Shown in pieces: positions 9,487 to 18,758 of a stretch of DNA of 64,000 bases; positions within the stretch are counted from its first letter, which is position 1, and the number at the start of each line of letters is the position of its first letter. This DNA comes from Nocardioides ganghwensis (GTDB taxonomy: Bacteria > Actinomycetota > Actinomycetes > Propionibacteriales > Nocardioidaceae): the NCBI RefSeq assembly GCF_014779655.1, contig NZ_JACXYX010000005.1, positions 238,331-302,330 of the forward strand, in the 5' to 3' direction. The position numbers and the translations under genes were made by a program. A model generated the notes under the pieces. It was not told the DNA's origin, did not search any database, and saw nothing but the letters and a program-made list of their open reading frames with translations.

Positions 9487-9490
9487 GGAC

Positions 9491-9523
9491 CCTCAGCGCG
9501 ACCTCAGCGCGTCGTGGTCATCT
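9491..9523 (+). promoter_or_regulatory. SARP-type operator/promoter: two CCTCAGCG repeats 11 bp apart
   Basis: CCTCAGCG at 9491-9498 and again at 9502-9509 have starts 11 bp apart. TCATCT (9518-9523) begins after an 8-bp gap and can serve as the -10. The same repeat and geometry recurs at three other promoters of the locus. It drives the membrane protein gene at 9559. Confidence 0.75.
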
Positions 9524-9558
9524 GCACCACGACGGGGTGACGTGCGTGAGGAGGGGCC

Positions 9559-11115
9559 GTGACAGGCAGGTCCGACGAAGCAGTGGCGCGGGCGCTGGGC
9601 GAGGTGCTCCGCGACCACGGGTGGGACGTCGCCGCGAGTGCGCGGCGGCTCCGGGGCAGCCTCAACGACGTCCTGGGAGCGGAGGCCGACGAGCACCGTG
9701 CCGCCGTCGACGCGGTCGTGCTCGCCGTCGAGGAGGGGATCGTCCCCGACCTGCTCGAGGCGGGACGGGAGAACCTCGAGGACGCCCTCCCCGCGCTCAC
9801 GGCCCGGCTCGCGGAGTGGGGCCTGGCCCCGGCGCCGGCAGCCTGGGCGGTCAGGACGTGGGCCGCCCATCTCCCCGCCACCACGATCCAGCCGCCCGCC
9901 ACCCGGCCCCCGGCTCAGGAACCGACCACGCTCCCGCCGGCGGCGACGGCGCCCGAGGCCGACGTCACGCTGGCGCCGCCCGGTCCCGCGAAGGACGCCA
10001 CGGTCCTCCCGCCGACCGGGACCCCCAACCCCGTACGCCCGCCCCGGCCGGCCCGTCGCCGCCCCTCCGGACGCGCCGTGGCCGTGGCTGGAGCCGTGCT
10101 GGTGCTGATGGCCGGCGGCGTGGCCACCGCCGTCGCGCTCAACGGCGGCGACACGGAGGAGCCGGGACGGGGCGACGCCGGATCCGCGACCGGTGCGCCC
10201 GACGAGACCGTGGAGACCGAGGCTGCTCCTCCTCCTCCGCCCGCCGAGCCGGGCGTCGTCCTGGCAGCGCCCGGCGTCCGGGCGCCGCGCGTCGAGGGCC
10301 CCCTGGCGATGGCCGGACGCAGCGGAGGCGTACGCATCGCCCAGCTCGGCGAGGTCGACAGCGTCGCCGTGGAGGACGTCGAGCGGTCCGCGCCCGAGGG
10401 CGGCCGCCTCGTGGCGTTCCGGCTGGCGACGTGGGCATGCGGCTCGGAGTCGTGCCGTCCCTGGCGCGAGCTCGGTCTCAAGGTGGCCGTCGACGGCGAG
10501 CGGCAGGCCCTCCCGGCCGCCAGGAGCACCGACACGTACGTCGTGGCTGTGCCCGCCGACGCGCGGAAGGCGGACCTCGTCCTGCGCGCGGACGGGCTCA
10601 CCCAGACGCTCTCGCTGCTCGACGCCGAGCCCGGCAAGGACAACATCGCCGTGCTGGCGCGCAGCGGCCGGGTGGACCGCGTGGGCGAGCGCTTCACCTT
10701 GACGGAGCGGACGAGCACCCCGTTCAACTACGACGGCGTCGACCGCCTGAGCGTGCCGCGCGACGTCACGGTGTCCCGCGCCGAGCTGACCTGGTTCGCC
10801 GGCGGCGTCCACCCGAGCTCGCCCCGCAAGGCCTTCCTCAAGGTGAGCTCGCACTACACGATCCCGCTGGGCTCCTACGCCGGCAGCGAGTACGCCTTCG
10901 AGCCGAGGGAGATGGTCTTCGTCGTGGCCGACGGCACGACGTACGAGGCCCGCGACCTCGACGACGGGGCGGGTGTCAACGCGGTCTTCGAGGTGCCGGC
11001 CGGGCTGAAGGGCGGGCGGCTCGTGCTCGGTGGCGACAGCTACGCCGCCCTGAGCGGCAGCACGCAGTTCACGCGGACCCTGACGAGGAAGGCGATCCCG
11101 CTGCGGTTCGGCTGA
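9559..11115 (+). CDS. Membrane-anchored protein with N-terminal WAV-type helical domain (locus component)
   Basis: 518 aa, function unknown. Residues 1-100 form an all-helical domain ending PAAWAVRTWAAHL that is shared with the FHA-protease (14639) and the 27547 protein of the same locus. A proline/threonine-rich linker (about 105-170) leads to one membrane span near 173-195 (AVAVAGAVLVLMAGGVATAVAL). About 300 exported residues follow, beta-rich, with two cysteines in CGSESC. Predicted topology is helical domain inside, beta domain outside. GTG 9559 follows GGAGGGG, and the SARP operator lies just upstream. It ends back-to-back with the SARP gene (stops at 11115/11116). A structural partner for the EccC-like ATPase is a plausible guess. 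Confidence 0.75.
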   Translation: MTGRSDEAVARALGEVLRDHGWDVAASARRLRGSLNDVLGAEADEHRAAVDAVVLAVEEGIVPDLLEAGRENLEDALPALTARLAEWGLAPAPAAWAVRTWAAHLPATTIQPPATRPPAQEPTTLPPAATAPEADVTLAPPGPAKDATVLPPTGTPNPVRPPRPARRRPSGRAVAVAGAVLVLMAGGVATAVALNGGDTEEPGRGDAGSATGAPDETVETEAAPPPPPAEPGVVLAAPGVRAPRVEGPLAMAGRSGGVRIAQLGEVDSVAVEDVERSAPEGGRLVAFRLATWACGSESCRPWRELGLKVAVDGERQALPAARSTDTYVVAVPADARKADLVLRADGLTQTLSLLDAEPGKDNIAVLARSGRVDRVGERFTLTERTSTPFNYDGVDRLSVPRDVTVSRAELTWFAGGVHPSSPRKAFLKVSSHYTIPLGSYAGSEYAFEPREMVFVVADGTTYEARDLDDGAGVNAVFEVPAGLKGGRLVLGGDSYAALSGSTQFTRTLTRKAIPLRFG

Positions 11116-12261
11116 TCAGCCTGCGCCGATGAATCGCACCACGGTGTCACCGACCAGGATCCGGTCGCCGGGCTTCAGCGAGGCCGGCCCGGCGATGGGC
11201 TGGCCGTTGAGCAGCGTCCCGTTGGTCGAGCCGAGGTCGACCAGGACGAAGCCGTGGGGACCGGGCTCCACCTGGGCGTGACGGCGGGAGGCCTGGTCGT
11301 CCTGGAGGACCAGGTCGCAGTCGGCCTGCCGTCCGAGCACCACGGGGGACCCGGCGAGCACGATCCGCTGCCCTCCGTGTGCCACGAGGGTCGGCGGCGC
11401 GTCCTGGGGCTCGGACGTGGCGAGTCGCGTCGGGACCACCGTGTGGCCGGCGCCACCGCCGGTCGGCTCGGCCCGCTCCGGCCACAGCCACGACTCCTGG
11501 CGCAGCACCGCCTCGTGGATCCGGTTCAGCCGCGCCGACGGCTGCACGCCGAGCTCGTCGTCGAGCACCTTCCGGGCAGTGCGGTAGGACGACAGCGCCG
11601 CGTCCTGGCGACCGGTGCGGTAGAGCGCCACCATGAGCTGCTCCCACAGGCGTTCGCGGGTGGGGTTCTCGGCGATCAGGTCCTGCAACGGGGCGATGAG
11701 GTCCTCGGAACGACCGAGGGCGAGCTCAGCGTCCGACCACGCCTCGGCACAGGTCAGCCGGCAGCTCTCGAGCGCCACGGCCCGTCCCTCGGCGAACGGG
11801 AACTGCCACAGGTCTGCGAGTGCGTTGCCGCGCCACAACGACAGTGCGGCGGCGTACTGCTCGGCGGCCGTGGTGTGGTCGCCCAGCGCGGCGCCACGCG
11901 AGCCGGCCGCGATGTGCGCCTTGAACTCCGCGACGTCGGTGTCCGCACTCAGGCTGTAGCCGGGGTCGCGGGTGGTGAGGCAGCCCGCGGCGCCCTGGGC
12001 CGCGAGCGTCTTGCGGAGCACCCCCACGTGGTACTGCAGCGTGTTGCGCGCGGTCGCGGGCAGGTCCTCGCCCCACACGGCGGCGAGGAGCTCGTCGACG
12101 CTCACCACCCGGCCGCCGGCCAGCCCGAGCACGGCGGCGATCGCACGCAGCTTCGGACCGCCGGCGGCGACGAGGCGACCGTCGACCGTCACCTGCAACG
12201 GCCCGAGCAGCTCGACCCTGACCCGACCTTCCCCCTCGTTGCTCATGGCGGCCCCAGTCAC
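11116..12261 (-). CDS. EmbR-like SARP transcriptional regulator with C-terminal FHA domain
   Basis: 381 aa (366 if ATG 12246 is used). An OmpR/PhoB-type winged helix occupies residues ~15-105 (ELLGPLQVTVDGRLV, LQYHVGVLRKTL), then the bacterial transcriptional activation (BTAD) helical repeat domain to ~265, then an FHA domain (VVLGRQADCDLVLQDDQ, ASRRHAQV, LGSTNGTLLNG) at the C-terminus. This is the same domain order as mycobacterial EmbR, whose FHA domain binds phosphothreonine on its kinase. GTG 12261 overlaps the stop of the protease gene (GTGA). It is last in the 12-kb WXG100/EccC operon and is the obvious candidate reader of the 11-bp direct repeats, so the operon should be autoregulated. 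The phospho-partner is likely the kinase at 25281 or a protein it modifies (inference). Confidence 0.92.
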   Translation of the reverse strand: MTGAAMSNEGEGRVRVELLGPLQVTVDGRLVAAGGPKLRAIAAVLGLAGGRVVSVDELLAAVWGEDLPATARNTLQYHVGVLRKTLAAQGAAGCLTTRDPGYSLSADTDVAEFKAHIAAGSRGAALGDHTTAAEQYAAALSLWRGNALADLWQFPFAEGRAVALESCRLTCAEAWSDAELALGRSEDLIAPLQDLIAENPTRERLWEQLMVALYRTGRQDAALSSYRTARKVLDDELGVQPSARLNRIHEAVLRQESWLWPERAEPTGGGAGHTVVPTRLATSEPQDAPPTLVAHGGQRIVLAGSPVVLGRQADCDLVLQDDQASRRHAQVEPGPHGFVLVDLGSTNGTLLNGQPIAGPASLKPGDRILVGDTVVRFIGAG

Positions 12262-14639
12262 TCGATGGTGAAGTCGGTCATGTCGACGACGACCCGCAGG
12301 TCGCCACCGACCCCGATCCGCAACCGGTAGGTGCCGGGATCGACGTCCTCGCTGAAGGTGAGCGACATGCAGCCCTTGGGTGGCAGCCTGGTCGGGTAGA
12401 GGGCGAAGCTCCAGGCCACCGGGGTCCAGTCGACGCCGTCGGAGACGCTGAGCGTGGCCATCACGTCGGTGTGCCTCTTGCCGCGCGGGAATCCTTCGTA
12501 GTCCACGTTGATGGTGGTCGGGGAGACCCCGGGGCCGGAGGACCGGCAGTCGTCACCGACGACGCCGCGGGTCCCGGGAGCGCCGTAGTTCCAGAACGGG
12601 ATCTTCGCCGATCGGGGTCCGCGCTCGACCCACGGCGAGCGGTACTTCTCCCCGGCCAGGGCGGCCTCGATCACCGGCTTCGCGAGGTTGATGGGGCGGA
12701 CCCGGGAGAAGGCCGTCTCGCCGCGGTCGTTGAAGGTGCGCCAGGTGGCGATCCCGACGACGTGACCCGTCTCGTCCACCGCCGGTCCCCCCGAGTTGCC
12801 CGGTGAGATCTCGGCGTCGGTGTTGATGACGGCCCTGAACTCGTCGAGCCGCTCGTCCTGGACCGGGCCCGACACCACCCCGGTGGTGTAGGTCGGAGCG
12901 GCCGAGTCGCTCGCCTCCGGATACCCGTAGAAGGAGATCTTGTCGGACGTGCCGAGCCCGTCGGAGTCGCCGAGCGGGACATCCGTGAGCTGGTCGAGGT
13001 CGTCCTCGTCGGCAGGGGCTCCGGAGAGCTTGCTGCGGATCCGGATCACTGCGACGTCGAGGTAGCCGTCGACCGTGACGAGCTCGGCCCAGAAGCGCGG
13101 TTCGGCGGACTCGTCGAGGCCGTCCGAGACGTCGACGCGGATCTCGTCGGGGTTGGGGTCCTGGTCGTCGGCGAACTCGTTGAGGAACACTCCGAGACCC
13201 GGCGCGGACGGGGCTGCCACGTGTGCGTTGGTGAGGATCAGTCCCTTCTCGCTGTCGATCACCACTCCCGAGCCGCGGCGGCTCCCGGCGGTCAGCTGGA
13301 CCGTCGCGCGAGCGATGTCGTCGGGCGACACGGTCGTCACGGTCTCGGGCTCGGGGCCGTCCTCCGGCGGGGGGTCGCGGAGCACCCACGACAGGCCGAA
13401 CCCACCGGCGATCACCACGAGCACGAGCGCGACGACACCCGCGACCGCGAGTCCGCGCCGTTCGCCGGCTGCGCGGCCCGGCGTGCGACCGGTGGGACGT
13501 ACGCCGCCCTTCGGACGGTCCCCAGCGGTCTCGGTGACCAGACGGTCTCCCTCGGCGACGTCGCCGAGCACGAACTCCTGTCGACCGGACAGGGTCGCGG
13601 GCGCGGTGAGCCGGGTGCCGTCCAGCCAGGTGCCGGACGTCGAGCCGAGGTCGTCGAGGCGCCACCCGCCGGCGGTGTGCTCGATGCGGGCGTGGTGCCG
13701 GGACACGGTCGTCTGGCGGGCGACGAGGTCGTTGTCGTCCTCGCGGCCGATCGTGAGGCTGCTGCCCGGACGCAGGGTGCGGGTCGTGCCGTCGAGCGTG
13801 ACCGACAGCGGCGGGCCCGCGGGCGCTCCGCCGCCGAGCTGGGTGGCGGGTGCGCCCCCGGCCAGGGCACCGCCGGGTCGTGCGCCGGGGATCTCGGTGG
13901 CCTGTGCGGGCCGGGGTCGCTGCGGGGCCCGGGTCATCGCCTCGCCGAACGGGGCGAACCGGACGACCACGGCGTGCTCGCCCTGGCCGAGGGTCACCGT
14001 GGTGTCGCCGCGCAGCGCGGTCGTGGTCACCGCGACGCCGTTGACGAAGCTGCCCTGGGTCGAGCCCTCGTCGCGGAGCTCCCACCCACCGGGACCGTAC
14101 GACACCCGGGCGTGCAGCCGGCTCACGGCCGGGCTGTCCACGGTGATCGTGCAGTCGGGGTCGCGCCCGATGGTCACCATCGTGCCGGCCGGCGCGACGT
14201 GCCGCCGCTCGCCCACCCGGACCACCAGGTCGTTCGACCCGGGCCCCCCGCCCGGGGCGCCCGTCACCGGCGGGGCGCCGGCCCCTGACGGTGCGGAGGG
14301 GACGGTCACCATGCCGAGCGCGGCGGCGATCGACTCCACCGCCCAGATGGCGTCGGCAGGCTGCACCGAGCTGCTGCGGTGGAGGTCCTGGGCCACGGCG
14401 TCGATCGCCGCCGCCGGTCCGCGGGGATCCCGCTCGGCCTCACGCAGGCGGGTCGGCACGCCCGAGGCGAGGGCCAGCGCGATGAGGTTGGCCTCGGCGG
14501 TGGCGCCGGCCACGGCGTCGGCGAGCATGGCGCGCACGCGCCTGCTGTCGTCGAGCAGTCCGGGGCCCTGGCTACGCACCAGCTCGATGAGCTGGCGACG
14601 AACCGCCGCCGCGTGCGGGGACTCCGGAACCTGACCCAT
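12258..14639 (-). CDS. Membrane serine protease with WAV-type domain and two FHA domains
   Basis: 793 aa. Order: shared helical domain (1-110, ending IWAVESIAAALG), FHA1 (~137-228; VTIGRD, SRLHARV), FHA2 (~278-368; LTIGRE, SRHHARI), one transmembrane helix (~396-419), trypsin-like protease (~440-660), and a C-terminal beta domain. The catalytic triad is intact: H473 in TNAHV, D528 in YLDVAVIRI, S616 in GNSGGP. FHA domains should face the cytoplasm and the protease the outside. ATG 14639 has GGGAGGAG upstream. Placed after the EccC-like ATPase in the operon, it may do the job that mycosin does in ESX systems while sensing phosphothreonine signals inside (inference); mycosins are subtilisin-like, so this is an unrelated protease. 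Confidence 0.9.
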   Translation of the reverse strand: MGQVPESPHAAAVRRQLIELVRSQGPGLLDDSRRVRAMLADAVAGATAEANLIALALASGVPTRLREAERDPRGPAAAIDAVAQDLHRSSSVQPADAIWAVESIAAALGMVTVPSAPSGAGAPPVTGAPGGGPGSNDLVVRVGERRHVAPAGTMVTIGRDPDCTITVDSPAVSRLHARVSYGPGGWELRDEGSTQGSFVNGVAVTTTALRGDTTVTLGQGEHAVVVRFAPFGEAMTRAPQRPRPAQATEIPGARPGGALAGGAPATQLGGGAPAGPPLSVTLDGTTRTLRPGSSLTIGREDDNDLVARQTTVSRHHARIEHTAGGWRLDDLGSTSGTWLDGTRLTAPATLSGRQEFVLGDVAEGDRLVTETAGDRPKGGVRPTGRTPGRAAGERRGLAVAGVVALVLVVIAGGFGLSWVLRDPPPEDGPEPETVTTVSPDDIARATVQLTAGSRRGSGVVIDSEKGLILTNAHVAAPSAPGLGVFLNEFADDQDPNPDEIRVDVSDGLDESAEPRFWAELVTVDGYLDVAVIRIRSKLSGAPADEDDLDQLTDVPLGDSDGLGTSDKISFYGYPEASDSAAPTYTTGVVSGPVQDERLDEFRAVINTDAEISPGNSGGPAVDETGHVVGIATWRTFNDRGETAFSRVRPINLAKPVIEAALAGEKYRSPWVERGPRSAKIPFWNYGAPGTRGVVGDDCRSSGPGVSPTTINVDYEGFPRGKRHTDVMATLSVSDGVDWTPVAWSFALYPTRLPPKGCMSLTFSEDVDPGTYRLRIGVGGDLRVVVDMTDFTIE

Positions 14640-14675
14640 GAGGGCACTCCTCCCACCTGGTCGGGGGCTGGGTGG

Positions 14676-17600
14676 CTAGGTCCCGAGTGCACCCACTGCT
14701 GCCGAGGGTCCCTCCCGGTCGTTCGCGCCGTCGTCATCAAATTGGGCTACTTGGACCAGCTCGGTCACGCCGTGCTGCACGAGATACCCCCTCCCGGGTG
14801 GGCCGAGCCGTTCCAGTGGGGTGCGGAGCCGTACGCCCACGAGGTCGCCGTCGAGCTCGACCTCGGGCGCGAGGAGCACGCCCAGCTTGGACTTCCTGAC
14901 CTCGGGCACCACGCCGCCGTACGCCCTCGCTGCCCAGCGGTTGTCGGCGGCGACGACCACGCGCACGAGCTCGTCCCGACCGCGACGCGCCAGGTCAGCG
15001 AGGGCGGACGACGTGCTGTCGGGCAGGGCGTCGGCGTCGTCCACGAGGCAGAGCACCGGCCGGCCCTGGGACACGAGGGCGGAGATCGTCGCGAGGGCCC
15101 GGGTGACCTCGGCGCCGTCGTGGCCGTCCACGGGTCCCACGTCCCAGGCCAGGGGCTCGGGCTCGTGGCGGCGTCGCGCCGTGATGCGGGCGAGGGCGAC
15201 CGGGGAGGTGGCTCGTCGGGCCGCGACGGCGAGTCCGTCCAGCACGGTCGTACGTCCGCTGCGGGGCGGACCGGCGACCAGCGCGTGCGCGTCGGACAGG
15301 TCGAGGGCGACGGGGGCGACCTCGGTGTCCCCGACGGCGAACGGCAGCACCCACGGCGTGACGGGGTCGGGCAGCTCGCGGGCGCCGACGCTGGGTGGCA
15401 TCGCGGCGAGCAGCGGCGTCCGGTCCGGCCACCGCGAGCGGGCGCGTTCCGCGACGGCGAGGAGCGCCCGGTGCTCGTCGTCCGCGTCGCCCGTGGCGAG
15501 CACCGCGACCTGCACCTCGGTGGAACCTTGGATGAAGCCACGGCCCGGCGCCAGCCGTACGGCGCGGACGGCGGAGCTGTCCAGGCCGAGCAGGGCGTAC
15601 TCCTCCCGCTCCGCCATCCGGAGGACGAGCCGGGTGGTGATCACGCTGACGAGGGCGCTGGGCACGGCCGCGCGGCGGTCCGCGGTGATGAGGAAGTGCA
15701 CGCCCACCGACGGTCCGTCGGAGACGAGTCGCTCGAGCTTCGTCATCAGGCGCCCGCCGGCGAGGCGCTCGAGGGCGGCCGCGGCTCCGCCGTACCCGTC
15801 GAGCAGCACGACCACCCGGGGGACCGGCGTCGGCGACACCCGTTCGAGGTCGTCGAACCCGGTGAGCCCGGCCGACGCCATGGCCCGCTTGCGCTCGTCG
15901 ACCAGTCGACCGAGCCGGTTGAGCAGGCGATCCACCCGTCCCGGGTCGTCCGGGCCCACCACGCCGCCGCAGTGGGGTGCGCCCTCCAGCACGTGGAGGC
16001 CGTGCCCGGCGAAGTCGAGGCCGTAGAGCTGGAGCCGGTCGGGGCCCGCGCCCTCCATCAGTCCGGCCGCCAGCGTCCGCAACGCCGTCGTCTTGCCACT
16101 GCGGGAGGTGCCGAAGACGAGGAGCCCCTGGTGCCTGGCGAGGTCGAAGGTGACGACCGGCTGCGACTGCCGCCTGGGCAGGTCCGCCAGTCCCAGCACG
16201 GCGCTGAGGGGAGCCGTCGGCGCCCGGGCGCTGAGGGTCGCGGCCGGAACGGCTGCGGGCAGGGCGGGGAGCCACGGGACGTGCGGGGCACGCCACCGGC
16301 CGAGCCGGGCGACCTTCGACGTGGCGTCGACCACGGCCTCGAGGACGGTCGTGCCGCCTTCGTCGCGGCCGGCCGGGACGAAGGCAGTCGGGTCGAGGTC
16401 GTGCACCTGGATGGCCGCCGTGACGCCAGTCGTGGCCGCGCCGCCCACGTACGCGCTCTGGAGCTCGGTGACGTGGCGGTGCACCTTGAGGTAGGCACGG
16501 CCGGGGAGGGTGCGTGGCACGTGGGCCGCCTCGGGCTGGCCGATGACGTCGTGGCTGTCGGCCTCGTCGTTGAGGCGCAGTGCCACTCGCACGCCGACGT
16601 TGGCGCGGATGCGGTCGTTGATGACCCCGGCCGGACGCTGCGTGGCCAGGACCAGCCGGAGACCGAGCGAGCGTCCGCGGGCCGCGATGTCGACCACGCC
16701 CTCGACGAACTCGGGGATCTCCTTGGCGAGAGTGGCGAACTCGTCGACCACGATGAGCAGGTCCTCCGGGGCCTCCTCGCCGATGCGTGAGCGCAGCTCG
16801 GTGAGGTCGCGGGCGCCGGCACCGGCGAGCAGCTCCTCACGGCGACGGATCTCGGCGTCCAGGGCCTGGAGGACCCGTCGGGTCAGGTGCTCGTCGAGGT
16901 CGGTGACGACGCCGACGCAGTGCGGCAGCCGCTGCGCGTCCTTGAAGGCGGCGCCGCCCTTGTAGTCGACCAGGAGGAAGCCGACGCGGCTCGGCGGGTA
17001 CTCCGCCGCCAGGGACGCCACCATCGTCTGCAGCAGCTCGCTCTTGCCGGCACCGGTGGTGCCCCCCACCAGCGCGTGCGATCCCTCGGGGCCGAGGTCG
17101 AGCTCCACCGGCCCGTCGGTCGAGACCCCGATCCGGGCCACCAGCCGGTTGACGGGCGCCGACTCCCACCGGCGGCGAACGGCGGCGGGTGACGCCAGGT
17201 CGGGGACCAGGTCCTCGAGTGACAGGCGCTCGGGCAGTGACCGCGCCTGCCGGGCATCGGCGGCGTCGCGCAACGGTGCGAGGGAGGCCGAGAGGTCGAG
17301 GGCGGTGCTGTGTCCGATCCGGTCCGGCGCGACGTCGAGCCGGTGGCCGCCGTCGTGGTCCACGAGCTCGGCGTGCGTACCGTCCTTCCCGACGGCCAGC
17401 ACGAAGGGGGCGCTGGTCGGCACCGAGCGGGCGTCCCGTCCCAGCCACACCACGCAGATCCCCTCGTCCACGTGGTCGCACACCGCCCGCAGCAGGGACG
17501 GGTCGGGGCCGAGCCGGTCGTCGACCACCACGACGAGCGTCGCACCGGACCCGGTCGTACGGCGCCGGGAGTCGCGCGCCGCCCGCCGGGCGGCGCCGAG

Positions 17601-18758
17601 GTCGGCGACGGCCTCGAGGAGGGCATCGGCTGCGCGCCGGTCCGCCGCCAGCGGCGGGCACGGCAGCAGGTCCGTGGCCAGGTGGGGCAGCCAGTGCCAC
17701 CACTCCCGCGCCGGCTCCTCCGCCAGCACGCCGGCGATCACGACGTCGGCGGGACTGTGCAGGGTGACGAGCTGCGCGACGAGCCAGTCGGCGACCCGGT
17801 CGATGTCGCCGTCCGGACCCCGCACGGCGAGCTGGCCGGCCGCGCGGAGGTCGACGTGCACCGGCGCGTCGTCCACGAGGGCAGCCGACTCGTAGTCGGG
17901 CCGGTCCGGGCTCGGCGCCGCTCCCGCCAGGTCCTCGCGCATCGTGACCGGGGCACGCAGGGTGGCCTGTCCGAGGCGCAGGTGCAGGAAGTCGGGGTCG
18001 CCGGGCACGCGCTCCCACAGGCGGGGGCCGACGGTGCGTCCGATCTCCACCACCTCGGCCGGGGGCGGGTGGTGCCGGTGCGTCCAGTCGGCCCACGCGC
18101 GCGCCGCTTCCCGGACCCGGTCGAACGTCGCCGCCACGGCGTTGTCGTAGGAGCGGCCGAACTCCGCGACCTCGTCCTGGTGCGCGCGCTTCTCCTCCAC
18201 GTGGTTCCACAGCACCATCACGGGAGAGAACAGCGAGAAGAGGGCGAACTCCCACTTTCGCATCACCACCCCGAGAACCAGGCCCATCAGCAGCGGCACG
18301 AGCATCGCGCCGAGCGGGAACCGGCGTGGCCGGCGCACCCGGTTGCGGGCCGGGACGGGCAGGCTGGTGGCGGGTTCGGGAGGTGCCGTGCGTGGCGGGC
18401 GGTTGACGGCGACGCGGCCGTCGGTGGCCGCTGTCGTGTCCGTACGCCAGTCGGACCAACGGGTCAGCGGCCGAGGCGACTCGGCGGGGGCCAACCCCAC
18501 CACGAGGCTGAGCCGCTCCCCCCGCAGCAGTCCGGTCGCACCGACCGGGGAGGACCGGTCGAGCCAGGCCCCGCTGATGAGGGACCGCGCCTGGACGGCC
18601 CCGGCGGCACCCACCAGGCCGAGGTGGGCGCCGAGCACGTCGAGCACGGTGCCGGTGGACGCGGCAGTGGGCGCGGTGACGGCGATGCGACGCGCCGGCA
18701 CCCCGGGTCGCGAGGCTTCGACCTCGACCCGCAGCCGGGGCGCGCCCTCGCCGCTCAC
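14676..18758 (-). CDS. EccC/EssC-like type VII secretion ATPase (three FtsK/SpoIIIE domains)
   Basis: 1360 aa from GTG 18758, which overlaps the vWA stop (GTGA). The N-terminal ~110 residues are a beta-rich, possibly FHA-like domain. Two membrane helices lie at ~144-181, then the DUF-type EccC region with WERVPGDPDFLHLRLG. Three RecA-like ATPase domains follow: ATPase 1 is canonical (Walker A GGTTGAGKS ~563, Walker B LLIVVDEF ~665); ATPase 2 has GTSRSGKT (~882) and LLDGYGG; ATPase 3 has GPPRSGRT (~1162), with Arg replacing the Walker Lys. A fused three-ATPase chain matches EccC/EssC of type VII secretion, where the first domain hydrolyses ATP and the last binds WXG100 substrates. It is the motor of this locus. 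No EccB, EccD or EccE lies nearby. Confidence 0.94.
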   Translation of the reverse strand: MSGEGAPRLRVEVEASRPGVPARRIAVTAPTAASTGTVLDVLGAHLGLVGAAGAVQARSLISGAWLDRSSPVGATGLLRGERLSLVVGLAPAESPRPLTRWSDWRTDTTAATDGRVAVNRPPRTAPPEPATSLPVPARNRVRRPRRFPLGAMLVPLLMGLVLGVVMRKWEFALFSLFSPVMVLWNHVEEKRAHQDEVAEFGRSYDNAVAATFDRVREAARAWADWTHRHHPPPAEVVEIGRTVGPRLWERVPGDPDFLHLRLGQATLRAPVTMREDLAGAAPSPDRPDYESAALVDDAPVHVDLRAAGQLAVRGPDGDIDRVADWLVAQLVTLHSPADVVIAGVLAEEPAREWWHWLPHLATDLLPCPPLAADRRAADALLEAVADLGAARRAARDSRRRTTGSGATLVVVVDDRLGPDPSLLRAVCDHVDEGICVVWLGRDARSVPTSAPFVLAVGKDGTHAELVDHDGGHRLDVAPDRIGHSTALDLSASLAPLRDAADARQARSLPERLSLEDLVPDLASPAAVRRRWESAPVNRLVARIGVSTDGPVELDLGPEGSHALVGGTTGAGKSELLQTMVASLAAEYPPSRVGFLLVDYKGGAAFKDAQRLPHCVGVVTDLDEHLTRRVLQALDAEIRRREELLAGAGARDLTELRSRIGEEAPEDLLIVVDEFATLAKEIPEFVEGVVDIAARGRSLGLRLVLATQRPAGVINDRIRANVGVRVALRLNDEADSHDVIGQPEAAHVPRTLPGRAYLKVHRHVTELQSAYVGGAATTGVTAAIQVHDLDPTAFVPAGRDEGGTTVLEAVVDATSKVARLGRWRAPHVPWLPALPAAVPAATLSARAPTAPLSAVLGLADLPRRQSQPVVTFDLARHQGLLVFGTSRSGKTTALRTLAAGLMEGAGPDRLQLYGLDFAGHGLHVLEGAPHCGGVVGPDDPGRVDRLLNRLGRLVDERKRAMASAGLTGFDDLERVSPTPVPRVVVLLDGYGGAAAALERLAGGRLMTKLERLVSDGPSVGVHFLITADRRAAVPSALVSVITTRLVLRMAEREEYALLGLDSSAVRAVRLAPGRGFIQGSTEVQVAVLATGDADDEHRALLAVAERARSRWPDRTPLLAAMPPSVGARELPDPVTPWVLPFAVGDTEVAPVALDLSDAHALVAGPPRSGRTTVLDGLAVAARRATSPVALARITARRRHEPEPLAWDVGPVDGHDGAEVTRALATISALVSQGRPVLCLVDDADALPDSTSSALADLARRGRDELVRVVVAADNRWAARAYGGVVPEVRKSKLGVLLAPEVELDGDLVGVRLRTPLERLGPPGRGYLVQHGVTELVQVAQFDDDGANDREGPSAAVGALGT

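Noticed and set aside
16200..16235. CGCTGAGG twice inside the EccC-like gene, resembling the SARP repeat
   Set aside because: Copies are not 11 bp apart and lie within coding sequence with no promoter; chance occurrence.
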